The notes under the pieces: generated by a model
The model's input: only the letters and a program-made list of their open reading frames with translations
Databases searched by the model: none
What the model was told of the DNA's origin: nothing
Assembly: GCA_021647315.1 (NCBI GenBank)
Contig: JAKIUY010000005.1
Coordinates: 1 to 64,000 of the forward strand
DNA: 64,000 bases
Reading direction: 5' to 3'
Origin: Victivallaceae bacterium
GTDB lineage: Bacteria > Verrucomicrobiota > Lentisphaeria > Victivallales > Victivallaceae
Shown: piece after piece, positions 45,260 to 53,685 of the stretch
How positions within the stretch are numbered: the first letter of the stretch is position 1
Layout: each line of letters starts with the position of its first letter
Program-made: the position numbers and the translations under genes

Positions 45260-45286
45260 TTGCGTTCGGAGAACGCAAGCTACTAC
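45260..45286 (+). repeat. REP-like palindrome, forward orientation
   Basis: TTGCGTTC-GGA-GAACGCAA stem-loop followed by GCTACTAC. Confidence 0.8.
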
Positions 45287-45354
45287 GTGTTTCCCGGGAT
45301 CACACCCAGCAATAAAGGCATCCTTTGGATGCAATAAAAAAAAGGAAAATAACT

Positions 45355-47658
45355 ATGAAGAATGTTATTGATTCACCGCTAACTATGTCAATTAAAAACT
45401 ATGGGATTAATCAGGTTAATGCCGATTTAATCGGGATTGCTAATATTGAAAGATTTGAACACGCCCCGCTGAAAATGAGTCCGCAGGGCATTATGCCAAC
45501 CGCTAAATCAGTTATCGTCATGGCAATTCACCATCCCGATGCCAATATCGAATTAGATGGTCTGACTCATCCGCAGGATAAAGATGGACCATATCGTATT
45601 CAAGGCGTAATGAATGAACGTCTGGATGAGATGTCATTCCGTATGGCTAATTTTATCGAAGCAAAAGGTTACACCGCAGTACCGATCACCTCATCAAATA
45701 TCTGGCGTTATAAAGGTTATAAAGATCTGAAAGAAAACTTCGCGCCGGATGTCTCCCACATGCACATGGCTGTCGCCGCCGGACTCGCGGACTTTGGCAT
45801 TAACGGTCTGGCAATTACCCCTGAATATGGGGCGCGCAATCGTTTTGTCACCATTATTACCGATGCTGAACTAAGTATCACACCGCTCCTTGAACCCGGT
45901 TCTGTCTGTGATAACTGCCGCCTATGTGTCAAACAATGTATGACTAATGCGCTCGACACCGAAATTGACGGCTGGAATATTATCGAAATTGAAGATAAAA
46001 AATATCGTTACCTTAATAAAAATCTTTGGCGTTGTTCATGGGCCGAACATTTTCAGCTTGACCTTGATCTTGATCTCCCGGCAGTAGTCAACGAACAGAC
46101 TATTGTTGAAACCGCTGAATGTCATGGTACCCGTGGTCAGGAAATGGGCAGTTGCCTGAGATATTGTGTCCCTAAGCCACTGCGCTATTTTGATAAAAGT
46201 TACACAAATGCCCCTAGACGCAAAAAATTGTCTGTTCAATCAGCAACAATGCTCGACCGAAGAATGTATGACACCATGATAACTGATGCCAGCAACCATC
46301 AGATCGAGACGGTGCTGGTCAGCGATGCAGCTGAACTGAACAAACTGGGTATCGATATTACTCAATACCTGCCGGATGGCAAAGTGGCGATAGTTGTCGG
46401 TATCCAGACAAGAAAACCCTATTTGGATGATCTCGAACTCAACCCCCAACTCTCCCCGGGCTATGGACGAACAGTTGAATACCGCACTTTCCAGGCAGCT
46501 TATGATATGTCACGGACTTTGGAACGTTTTGGTTTCAGTGCCTTGACCCTGTCCCACTTTCCAGAAGCAAAACTTATTGCCGAAGTTAAAAATATTGAAT
46601 CGGGAAAAAGATTGGCAGCTCAGGTTCTGCTTACCAATGCGCCACTTGCCGCTACAGGTTTAGTCCTACCTGACTCGCCAGTCAATAAAACTAAAAACAT
46701 TGCTGACTTCACCCGTGAAATACTTAATGCTCTAGGTGAAACTGAAGTAAACCTCGTCGGTATTGCCACTGCTGCGGTTTTTGATGAGGTGGCTGAACAG
46801 CTTAAACCTTATTACGATGGGGAAAAAACCTTCATTGCCAAAGATCAAGCTGACCGTTTCCATCACTATGATGCTGAAATTGTCGAAAAAAACAATGGTG
46901 TCTGGCGACCTGAAGATTATGTCAAAGGCGCGAAGTCAGTAATTGTGCTTGGGGTGAAAATTCCACATGGTTCACTTGAAACCGCGGCTCGTAATCCTGC
47001 TGAAGCCGTCGGTTCATTGATGCTGTCAGCCTTTGAAGCTAATCGACAGTTGAAAATCCTTGCCTATAAAACCAGTAAAATACTGGAAAATGCCGGTTAC
47101 AGCGCTGAATACACCCATGATCTGCTGGGCACCGCGTCATTCAACAACGGTCCTCAAGGCGAAACCAATGACATCTTTTCCAATAAATTTGCCGCAGTCG
47201 CTGCCGGTCTGGGCAGAATATCAAAATGTGGGTTTGTGGTTAACAAAGAGTATGGCGCGAATATTCGTTACGTTGCAATTGTTACCGATGCTGAACTAGA
47301 GTATGACAACATCACCCAGGATAAAACTTTAACCGACGCGTGCGACAATTGTGAGCTTTGCCTTAAAGCCTGTAAAACAAATGCATTCGAGCAGCCGATT
47401 GAAATAAAAATTGGTGAAGTTGTCGAAAACTTCCAGACTATTAAAAGGGTTAATTGTGATTGGGCAAAACGCCATTCATTAATCGGTGCCTCAGGCAACG
47501 AATTCCAGGGCTGGAATGTTGACGTTGCAGTACCGGAGGTTATTACCAAAGAAAATCTGAAAGCCGCCATGGAAAATATTCCGGCAGTAATTAAATTCCG
47601 CCCGTGTAATATGGAAATGTGTGCCATGGTCTGTCCATACACCAGAACGCAGGAATAA
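45355..47658 (+). CDS. Tandem-duplicated 4Fe-4S protein (QueG / reductive-dehalogenase-like ferredoxin fold)
   Basis: 767 aa from the ATG at 45355 (AAAGGAAAATAACT); no signal peptide. Two homologous halves. Each has an N-terminal alpha/beta region (AKSVIVMAIHHPDAN in half 1; AKSVIVLGVKIPHGS in half 2) and a ferredoxin-type cluster site: VCDNCRLCVKQCMTNAL (~182-198) and ACDNCELCLKACKTNAF (~663-679). Each is followed by an extra Cys group (CLRYC; CNMEMCAMVCP) that could complete a second cluster. The arrangement resembles epoxyqueuosine reductase (QueG) and the C-terminal part of reductive dehalogenases. Normal QueG has one such unit in ~350 aa and no fusion. The reaction is unknown; the IclR gene upstream hints at inducible catabolism. 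Confidence 0.8.
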   Translation: MKNVIDSPLTMSIKNYGINQVNADLIGIANIERFEHAPLKMSPQGIMPTAKSVIVMAIHHPDANIELDGLTHPQDKDGPYRIQGVMNERLDEMSFRMANFIEAKGYTAVPITSSNIWRYKGYKDLKENFAPDVSHMHMAVAAGLADFGINGLAITPEYGARNRFVTIITDAELSITPLLEPGSVCDNCRLCVKQCMTNALDTEIDGWNIIEIEDKKYRYLNKNLWRCSWAEHFQLDLDLDLPAVVNEQTIVETAECHGTRGQEMGSCLRYCVPKPLRYFDKSYTNAPRRKKLSVQSATMLDRRMYDTMITDASNHQIETVLVSDAAELNKLGIDITQYLPDGKVAIVVGIQTRKPYLDDLELNPQLSPGYGRTVEYRTFQAAYDMSRTLERFGFSALTLSHFPEAKLIAEVKNIESGKRLAAQVLLTNAPLAATGLVLPDSPVNKTKNIADFTREILNALGETEVNLVGIATAAVFDEVAEQLKPYYDGEKTFIAKDQADRFHHYDAEIVEKNNGVWRPEDYVKGAKSVIVLGVKIPHGSLETAARNPAEAVGSLMLSAFEANRQLKILAYKTSKILENAGYSAEYTHDLLGTASFNNGPQGETNDIFSNKFAAVAAGLGRISKCGFVVNKEYGANIRYVAIVTDAELEYDNITQDKTLTDACDNCELCLKACKTNAFEQPIEIKIGEVVENFQTIKRVNCDWAKRHSLIGASGNEFQGWNVDVAVPEVITKENLKAAMENIPAVIKFRPCNMEMCAMVCPYTRTQE

Positions 47659-48221
47659 TTATGAATTATGATTGCAGATTTTTAAAAGTAGGGTGCATCC
47701 GCCCGGTGACGAATTCGCAGCCGGGAGGCTGCTCCCACATTGAGATAACGATAGAACCGACACGATGAATTACACAGCAAATCAGTACAGCACAAATAAT
47801 ATTTTGAAACCAGAACACTCCTTAAATTATAGAATTAAGGAGTAAATATAATGCTGAGTTATGCTGAGTTCTACAAGATGAATTTAAACTTTCTCTGTTT
47901 TTAACAAAGCAATGGAACTTATTTTATAATCATCGGTCAATAGAGAAATAAGATGCTAAATAGATGGTACTCGAAAAACCTTTTAAATTTTCCGCATCGC
48001 GAAAATTAAAGGCTTTTCTCCGCTCCGTTTGTATTAATTTCAAAGAATTTTATTTGAAATCTGGGCATTAAAAATATAGTTCTTACTAGTTTTTAGGCAG
48101 TAATTGGTAAAATAACATGAGAAGTATTTTTAAACTAAAATATTTCTAAAAAAAACAGCCGCAAAATTTTAATTTTAAGCAGCGTCTAAATAGTAAATAA
48201 ATATTGATAAGGAATAGTCAC
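47659..48221. other. Gene-free spacer with several hairpins
   Basis: No ORF supported in ~560 bp. Visible structures: GCAGCC-GGGA-GGCTGC (~47719-47734), ACTCCTTAA/TTAAGGAGT with a 9-nt loop (47817-47843), and a long AT-rich stem around 47980-48015 (AAATTTTC/GAAAATT). Any of them could terminate the upstream gene. Confidence 0.55.
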
Positions 48222-48656
48222 TTGAGCTTCAAGAAAAAAATTATATCTGTCATAATGATGGGACTTTATCTATTGCTATCGACCTATACGTTTGGGAACG
48301 ATACATTTTTGTGTATCAGTAACAGCAGTGTTTCTATTGAAACATCAGTGAATGGTAATTGCGGAATAGATACTTTTAATGCTGTTCCCAATATCGCGAC
48401 CCCGATGACCTATAATAGCTCTACTGACAATTGTGGTCTGTGCATAGATTCCTCCCTGCCCGGCGTCAATAGTAATAATAAAATCGTTAAATACTCAAAA
48501 AAACGGTCTATGGCGGTAAACGCATCGCCCGTTTACGTCTCGCAGCCATATTTTATCTCCCTTGATTTAAAATCAACTGCGAGCAATTTTAAAAGAACAG
48601 CAGCAATAAACCGACTCACCTTAAAAATGCTACGGACTACTGTACTTATCGTCTAA
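48222..48656 (+). CDS. Small secreted Cys-containing protein, unknown
   Basis: 144 aa from a TTG at 48222 that has AAGGAA 7 nt upstream; an in-frame TTG at 48204 overlaps that site. The N-terminus is a signal peptide (KKKIISVIMMGLYLLLSTYTF). The mature part has four Cys, two in CGLCIDSSLPG, and is otherwise Ser/Asn-rich with a basic C-terminus. I recognise no family. Codon use is poor and AT-rich, so it is a weak gene call. Its position ahead of the metal-transport cluster and the CxxC pair would suit a periplasmic metal-binding accessory, but that is guesswork. Confidence 0.5.
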   Translation: MSFKKKIISVIMMGLYLLLSTYTFGNDTFLCISNSSVSIETSVNGNCGIDTFNAVPNIATPMTYNSSTDNCGLCIDSSLPGVNSNNKIVKYSKKRSMAVNASPVYVSQPYFISLDLKSTASNFKRTAAINRLTLKMLRTTVLIV

Positions 48657-48827
48657 AGGCTCGAACCAGCCACGAACAGGGGATAATCAGACGCTGTTCG
48701 AAAAGGTAACCTACTTACATAGCGTTCTCATTCCGACACTAATTAGATGGTGCTCGAAAAGGGTTTCAGGTTCTTTAAAATCAACTGAATAACTCTATCC
48801 TTTGAGCTTGATCTAACCTTTGCTATA

Positions 48828-48851
48828 TGCGCTCGGAGATCGCATGCTACT
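48828..48851 (+). repeat. REP-like palindrome, forward orientation
   Basis: TGCGCTCGGAGATCGCATGC plus TACT, upstream of the parvulin gene. The surrounding 48657-48933 spacer also has a TAGATGGTGCTCGAAAAGG word that recurs near 47961. Confidence 0.8.
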
Positions 48852-48933
48852 TGACTGCCCACTTAAAGTATACTTCATCAAAATCACAGGTTTGGGATTT
48901 TAAAACAAGTTCAATAGGACTATCAGGAATAAA

Positions 48934-51006
48934 ATGACTCACAAATTTACAATTTTTATAATAGTTTCGGCACTGTTACTTTTAATATCCGGGCTTATCG
49001 TGCTTGCTCTCAAAGAAGAGCAGCAGGCAAAACAGCGGGTTGACGTGATAGCCAAACGGATTGGCGATGACGTTGTCGCCACCTATGCGGGTGGTGAAAT
49101 AACCGCCCAGGAACTGCGTGGTTATATAAACAAAATCATGCCGCGTCAAGCTAAACATACCACCTGTAAAAAACATGGTTCCGACCATAAGAAATGCTCC
49201 AGGGATGAAGGCTGCGAAAGCCATCCACTTGATTCCCCGGAGACCTATCGGCTGCTTCTGCAGCGGTTGGTGACGGAGAAGATGCTGAAGCGCTGGATAA
49301 GCGAAAAAGGGATGCTTTCACGCAAAGATGTCACCCACAAGCTTAAACATCTGGTGGAAGAGATCAACCTCAATGTCCTGTCCGGTGAAATGCACTCCGA
49401 CAAGCTCAAGCCGGATCAGGTTGAGATGCGGCAATATTATGAGCAGCGTCGAGATGAATATCAGTCACGTTCGTTTGCTGAAGTTGAGCAGGAGATTGAG
49501 CAGACCCTGATAGCGCAGAAACAGGCGGAGTATATTCCCAAATACATTGAGGAATTAAAGAAGAACGCTGTTATTGAACGCAATTACGAGTTGCTGAAAG
49601 TAGTGCCGCCTACAGACAGTGAAATCAAGAGTTATTACGCTGAAAACCAACGTAAATATACCCGTGCTGAACTGTTGCGGATTAACTATATGGTTTTCCA
49701 GAACGGGGCAGATAAAAAAGTTCAGGCACGGGCCCAAAAAGCACTTGTCAAGATTCGCGCCGGTGGCGACTTCAAGAAGATTGCCGATAAACTGGCAGAC
49801 AGTTCAGCCAAAAGCGAATCTGTAGAGCGGAACAGCCGCACCAAAAGCACCAAGTTTATTGAAACGATGTTTCGTTATCAACAAGGTGAAACGACACCGG
49901 TATTCAAAGATGGCAAGACGCTTTATATTGCGGAAATTGTTGAGCGTCAGGGGAGTGAGATCAAATCGCTTGACGAAGTACGCGGTGAAGTTAAAAAGGT
50001 GGTTTACCTGGCAAAAGAGCGGCAGAAAATGGAACAGAATAAGTATGACGCGCTGTTTTCCATTCAGGGTAAACGTTTCACGGTTGAACAATTCATGGAG
50101 GAGTTTGATGAGCTGACTCCGCAGCAGCAGCAACAATTTGCCAGTTTCAAGGCTAAAAAAAATCTCCTTGACCAACTTGTCGTCAAGGAACTGCTGATCG
50201 AAAAGGCTGAAGATAAAAGTCAGAATAATGAGGCCAGAGCCTATCGTGAAAAGATGAAGCTGACCGCACTCAAGCAGATGCTCCATAAAGAGGAGGTGGA
50301 TGAAGAAATCACCATCTCTGACAAACAGGTCAAAGAGTTTTACGATGATTATAAAAGTCGCCTGATTGAGCCGCAAAAAGCTCAGATAAGCATCATTCGG
50401 GTCGGGATCGGTTTCAGCGAAGATGAACGTAAACGCGGGCGTGCCAAAATTGAGGCGGCGCAGGGAAAACTGCGTACCGGAGCAGACTTTGCAGCGACAG
50501 CCAAAAAATACTCGGAAGACTGGAGTGCCAGCCGCGGGGGTAAACTTGACCGGTGGATTCTTGAAGGCGGCGGTCATCTGGCAGAACGCTATGAGCATGG
50601 GTTCCACCGTTATGTGTTCGCCCTGACACCCGGTGCGGTGAGTGATTTCTTTGAATTTCAGAATAATTACTGGATCATCAAAATGCGTCAGCTGATCGCG
50701 GCGACACCGCAGACCCTGGAACAGGCAAAACCGCAGATCGTCAAGCTACTGCGGGCAGTTCGCCATCAGCAACGGACGAATGAGATGCAGAACAAACTGC
50801 TGGAAAAATCACAGCTGGTCATCCGTGATTTTGTTTTAACGCAGCTGATGGGAGTTGAAGCCCGGGCGCATGCGCAGGAAAAAAACAGTCTTCATCCATC
50901 GGGCTGTTCCCATCAGCAGGCGAGTGGTGGGCATAAACATGGTGCCGGGTGCGGTCATCAGCAGCAGAACGGCGGGTATCTGCATGATGCCGGCTGCGGA
51001 CATTAA
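48934..51006 (+). CDS. Membrane-anchored two-domain parvulin (SurA/PpiD-like) with metal-binding tail
   Basis: 690 aa; AGGAATAAA precedes the ATG. An uncleaved N-terminal helix (FTIFIIVSALLLLISGLIVLAL) anchors it with the rest in the periplasm. A SurA-like N-region contains a Cys/His knot (KHTTCKKHGSDHKKCSRDEGC, ~73-95). Two rotamase-type segments follow: ~225-345 (AELLRINYMVFQNG ... FKKIADKLADSS) and ~470-590 (AQISIIRVGIGFSED ... FAATAKKYSEDWSASRGGKL). The last ~35 residues are a His/Cys/Gly tail with repeated AGCGH-type units, a probable Zn or Cu/Ni binder. The combination of periplasmic chaperone and metal tail, with CDF and P-type ATPase genes downstream, is distinctive. A decayed paralogue is at 55435-56213. 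Confidence 0.83.
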   Translation: MTHKFTIFIIVSALLLLISGLIVLALKEEQQAKQRVDVIAKRIGDDVVATYAGGEITAQELRGYINKIMPRQAKHTTCKKHGSDHKKCSRDEGCESHPLDSPETYRLLLQRLVTEKMLKRWISEKGMLSRKDVTHKLKHLVEEINLNVLSGEMHSDKLKPDQVEMRQYYEQRRDEYQSRSFAEVEQEIEQTLIAQKQAEYIPKYIEELKKNAVIERNYELLKVVPPTDSEIKSYYAENQRKYTRAELLRINYMVFQNGADKKVQARAQKALVKIRAGGDFKKIADKLADSSAKSESVERNSRTKSTKFIETMFRYQQGETTPVFKDGKTLYIAEIVERQGSEIKSLDEVRGEVKKVVYLAKERQKMEQNKYDALFSIQGKRFTVEQFMEEFDELTPQQQQQFASFKAKKNLLDQLVVKELLIEKAEDKSQNNEARAYREKMKLTALKQMLHKEEVDEEITISDKQVKEFYDDYKSRLIEPQKAQISIIRVGIGFSEDERKRGRAKIEAAQGKLRTGADFAATAKKYSEDWSASRGGKLDRWILEGGGHLAERYEHGFHRYVFALTPGAVSDFFEFQNNYWIIKMRQLIAATPQTLEQAKPQIVKLLRAVRHQQRTNEMQNKLLEKSQLVIRDFVLTQLMGVEARAHAQEKNSLHPSGCSHQQASGGHKHGAGCGHQQQNGGYLHDAGCGH

Positions 51007-51030
51007 AACCAACAAGGATAGAGGTATTAA

Positions 51031-52575
51031 ATGAACAGAAAAGAACAAACTCTTATTGTCAGTATCGGTGCGAATTGTGTGCTGATTGCGCTGCGCTTTC
51101 TCCTGGCGTTCATCTCCGGCAGTCTGGCACTCAAAGCCAACGCCTGGCATTCAATGGCGGATATGATTGTCCTTGGGATTGTGCTGACAGGCTTGATTAT
51201 CGCATCGCAGACCAATAATCGTTTCAGAGGGATCATGGCACGGGCGGAACATATTGTGGCAATGATAGTTGCTGTTTTTATTCTCTATATGGGGATTGAT
51301 CTCTTTTTCGAATCACTTTCCGGGGAGATGATTGAATTACGCTATCTCACCTGGGCGGCTCTGGGAGCATTTTTCGGGGTATGCATCACCTACTTCATGG
51401 GGCGTTATATGCTCTATGTGGGACAGAAAGAAAATTCCCCGAGTCTGATTGCGGCCGGTTATCACGCCCGAATGGATATGCTCTGTTCCAGTGCCGTCCT
51501 GATCGGCCTGCTCGGTTCTATATTCGGCATGTCGGGACTGGATAAAATAGCAGCATCAATTGTGGTGATTTTCATCTTTATCGCCGCCATTGAAATATTC
51601 ACGGTAAACCTGAAGGCACTGCGTTCCGGGAAAATTTCGGTGACGGAGCATAATCATCAACATGGTATCGGCAAACCGGGCTGGACAGTAGTGGCAGCAT
51701 TGTCTGCCATCTGTCTCGCCGGTTACTTTGCCTCCGGCATCTATTTTGTTCAGCCTGACGAACAGGCAATTGTCCGCCGATTGGGCAAAATATCCGATAA
51801 GCTGATGGAGCCGGGCATTCACTACCGCTGGCCCTACCCTGTTGAGAGTGTCGATAAGGTAAGTACTTCAACCATTCGTCAGGTGGTCACTCCGCGACGG
51901 CTTATTCTTACCGGCGATGAAACTTTGACCGCAGCCAGTATCGCGGTTCATTTCAGAGTGAAAGATGCCAAACGTTACCTGTTGAGCTCCAGTGCGCCTG
52001 ATCGGATTGTCAAAAATGCCGCTGAATCTGGTCTTCGTGCCGTTATCGGTCGTAATGTTATTGACATTCTGTTGACCACTGGACGGGAAATGGTTGCGAA
52101 TGAAACCCGCGAGGCGCTGCAGCAGGAGCTTGACCGCAATGGGATCGGCGTAGAGGTCATCGGCGTACTAATTCGCGATTTAGCACCGCCGAATGAGGTT
52201 AAGTCGGCATTTCAGGATGTTGCGAGTGCCAGAGAAGACCGGATTACCTATATCAATGAGGCCTACTCTTTTTTTAACGCGCTGGTGCCGGATGCCCGCG
52301 CCAAAGCAGCAGCCCGGCTGCTGTCCGCCGAGGCCTACCGTGATGCTAAAATAGATCGTACCAAAGGTGAATCGGCACGTTTTCTGAAAAAAGTCGAAGC
52401 CTATAGCAAAGGGCGCGATATTACCCGGGTGCGGCTCTATATCGAGGCAATGGAAAAGATATTACCCAATGTCAGAAAGTTTCTGGTCGGATCAAATGTT
52501 GAGACGACCGGAACAGATCTGTGGTTCATCAACAGTAAAACAAAAACACCGTTTAATTTTAATCAACAAAGGTAA
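51031..52575 (+). CDS. Fusion of a CDF cation transporter and an SPFH/HflK-like domain
   Basis: 514 aa; AAGGATAGAGGTATTAA precedes the ATG. Residues ~1-195 are a six-helix cation diffusion facilitator with the two metal motifs HSMAD (in ALKANAWHSMADM) and HARMD (in GYHARMDMLC), matching the HxxxD sites of Zn/Cd/Fe transporters. The usual cytoplasmic CDF C-domain is missing. Instead, after a seventh helix (TVVAALSAICLAGYFASGIYF), residues ~230-500 are an SPFH/band-7 domain of HflK type (FVQPDEQAIVRRLGKISDKL; EPGIHYRWPYP; VASAREDRITYINEAYSFFN). HflK/HflC normally regulate FtsH. Fusion to a metal exporter is unusual. The following two genes are also SPFH proteins. Confidence 0.85.
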   Translation: MNRKEQTLIVSIGANCVLIALRFLLAFISGSLALKANAWHSMADMIVLGIVLTGLIIASQTNNRFRGIMARAEHIVAMIVAVFILYMGIDLFFESLSGEMIELRYLTWAALGAFFGVCITYFMGRYMLYVGQKENSPSLIAAGYHARMDMLCSSAVLIGLLGSIFGMSGLDKIAASIVVIFIFIAAIEIFTVNLKALRSGKISVTEHNHQHGIGKPGWTVVAALSAICLAGYFASGIYFVQPDEQAIVRRLGKISDKLMEPGIHYRWPYPVESVDKVSTSTIRQVVTPRRLILTGDETLTAASIAVHFRVKDAKRYLLSSSAPDRIVKNAAESGLRAVIGRNVIDILLTTGREMVANETREALQQELDRNGIGVEVIGVLIRDLAPPNEVKSAFQDVASAREDRITYINEAYSFFNALVPDARAKAAARLLSAEAYRDAKIDRTKGESARFLKKVEAYSKGRDITRVRLYIEAMEKILPNVRKFLVGSNVETTGTDLWFINSKTKTPFNFNQQR

Positions 52576-52579
52576 TGGC

Positions 52580-52714
52580 AAAAGTCCAATGCGGGCATGA
52601 TTTTTAGAGTTCTGAGCGAGTAACTCCGCACCTAAATGTTCTCATTTAGGTGCGGGGCAAAAGATGCCGTCCAACATTAAAAATCTATCGTAGAAACTTT
52701 TGCAATTGCCTCAA
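52580..52714 (-). repeat. Dispersed ~150-bp repeat, copy B
   Basis: Reverse-orientation match to 1279-1435. Its centre is a very strong hairpin at 52626-52655: a 13-bp perfect stem CCGCACCTAAATG with loop TTCT. It lies inside the cluster between the CDF-SPFH and HflC-like genes and could attenuate or process the transcript. Confidence 0.75.
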
Positions 52715-52743
52715 CAACAACACCATCAAGGAGATGATTTATT

Positions 52744-53685
52744 ATGGAAACAAAACAACATGGCTGGATAAAATGGGTATTGGGTATTGGATTTTTAACC
52801 TTGGTTTTCATTATGAGCAATTTGGTATTGTTTATAGTTGACACTACGCAGTATGCCGTGGTTACGCAGTTTGGCAAACCGGTGAAAACCATTCTCACGC
52901 CGGGGCTGCATTTAAAGTTGCCGGAACCGGTGCAAAGTGTGCAGTTTTATGATAATCGGCTGCACGTTTATGAAGCAGGTGAAGTAGAATTTTTGACCAA
53001 AGACAAGAAGAGTGTAGTGATTGATTACTATGGAGCCTGGAAAATCAAGGAGCCACTGGAATTCATGAAAACGGTTAAGGACAAAGTCGGCGCGGAGTCA
53101 AGACTGGCAGATATTTTCAGTTCTGCAATCGGCGTCTATATCGGACGCTACGAGCTGGCGGAACTGGTTAATACGGACGCAGCGAAAATGAAGCTGCATA
53201 AAATGCTGGTTGAGATTATGAATGAATGCAACCGCCGGACTGCAGGCTACGGTATTGAGGTGGTAAATGTCGAAATGAGACGGCTCAATTTCCCGGAGAA
53301 AAACAAACTCTCCGTCTTCAGGCGCATGAAAGCTGAACGTGAACAGATTGCCCGTAAATACCGTTCAGAAGGCAGTGAAGAGGCGGTTAAAATCAGGGCG
53401 GCAGCCAAGAAAGAGCAGAAACTGATTTTGTCTGAAGCATATAAACAGGCGGAAATTATCCGCGGTGAAGGTGACGCAGAGGCGATCCGACTCTACGCCG
53501 AAGCATTTCAGAAAGATCCCGGTTTTTATAAATTTATCCGTACGCTGGCGGCCTATGAAAAAATAATTGATGATAAAACAACCGCGATATTGCCGGCGGA
53601 CTCGCAGCTGATGCGACTCTTCGGTGAAGGATCAGGTTCAGCTGGTGTCCTGCTGCCCGCAACTCGCAAGGAGGTGACTAAATGA
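52744..53685 (+). CDS. SPFH/band-7 protein, HflC-like
   Basis: 313 aa with AAGGAGATGATTTATT before the ATG. One N-terminal helix (~10-35, WVLGIGFLTLVFIMSNLVLFIV) then a band-7 domain (YAVVTQFGKPVKTILTPGLHLKLPEPVQSV), as in HflC, followed by an alpha-helical segment (KLSVFRRMKAEREQIARKYRS; EGDAEAIRLYAEAFQKDPGF), the HflC-type C-terminal signature. Size and motifs match E. coli HflC. Topology is N-in with the bulk periplasmic. It overlaps the next gene by 4 bp (ATGA). No ftsH is nearby, so this copy may serve the metal cluster rather than the housekeeping FtsH complex. Confidence 0.88.
   Translation: METKQHGWIKWVLGIGFLTLVFIMSNLVLFIVDTTQYAVVTQFGKPVKTILTPGLHLKLPEPVQSVQFYDNRLHVYEAGEVEFLTKDKKSVVIDYYGAWKIKEPLEFMKTVKDKVGAESRLADIFSSAIGVYIGRYELAELVNTDAAKMKLHKMLVEIMNECNRRTAGYGIEVVNVEMRRLNFPEKNKLSVFRRMKAEREQIARKYRSEGSEEAVKIRAAAKKEQKLILSEAYKQAEIIRGEGDAEAIRLYAEAFQKDPGFYKFIRTLAAYEKIIDDKTTAILPADSQLMRLFGEGSGSAGVLLPATRKEVTK

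Larger units (their letters stand above)
44943..45354. other. Repeat-filled spacer between IclR and the 4Fe-4S gene
   Basis: No ORF with support. Holds a REP-like copy (44952-44976, reverse), a GCGACG-TCCT-CGTCGC hairpin (~45061-45076), a second REP-like copy (45260-45286, forward) and a GCATCC-TTT-GGATGC hairpin (~45319-45333) just before the Shine-Dalgarno AAAGGAAAATAACT. The two REP-like units form an inverted pair around ~280 bp. Confidence 0.7.

Noticed and set aside
48840-48875. Promoter for the parvulin gene (TTGACT ... TATACT)
   Set aside because: The spacing between the two hexamers is only about 12 nt, too short for a normal sigma-70 promoter.
49804-50607. 267-aa open frame antisense to the parvulin gene
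   Set aside because: It shadows a strongly supported gene, is Phe/Leu-rich without domains, and has no start signal.
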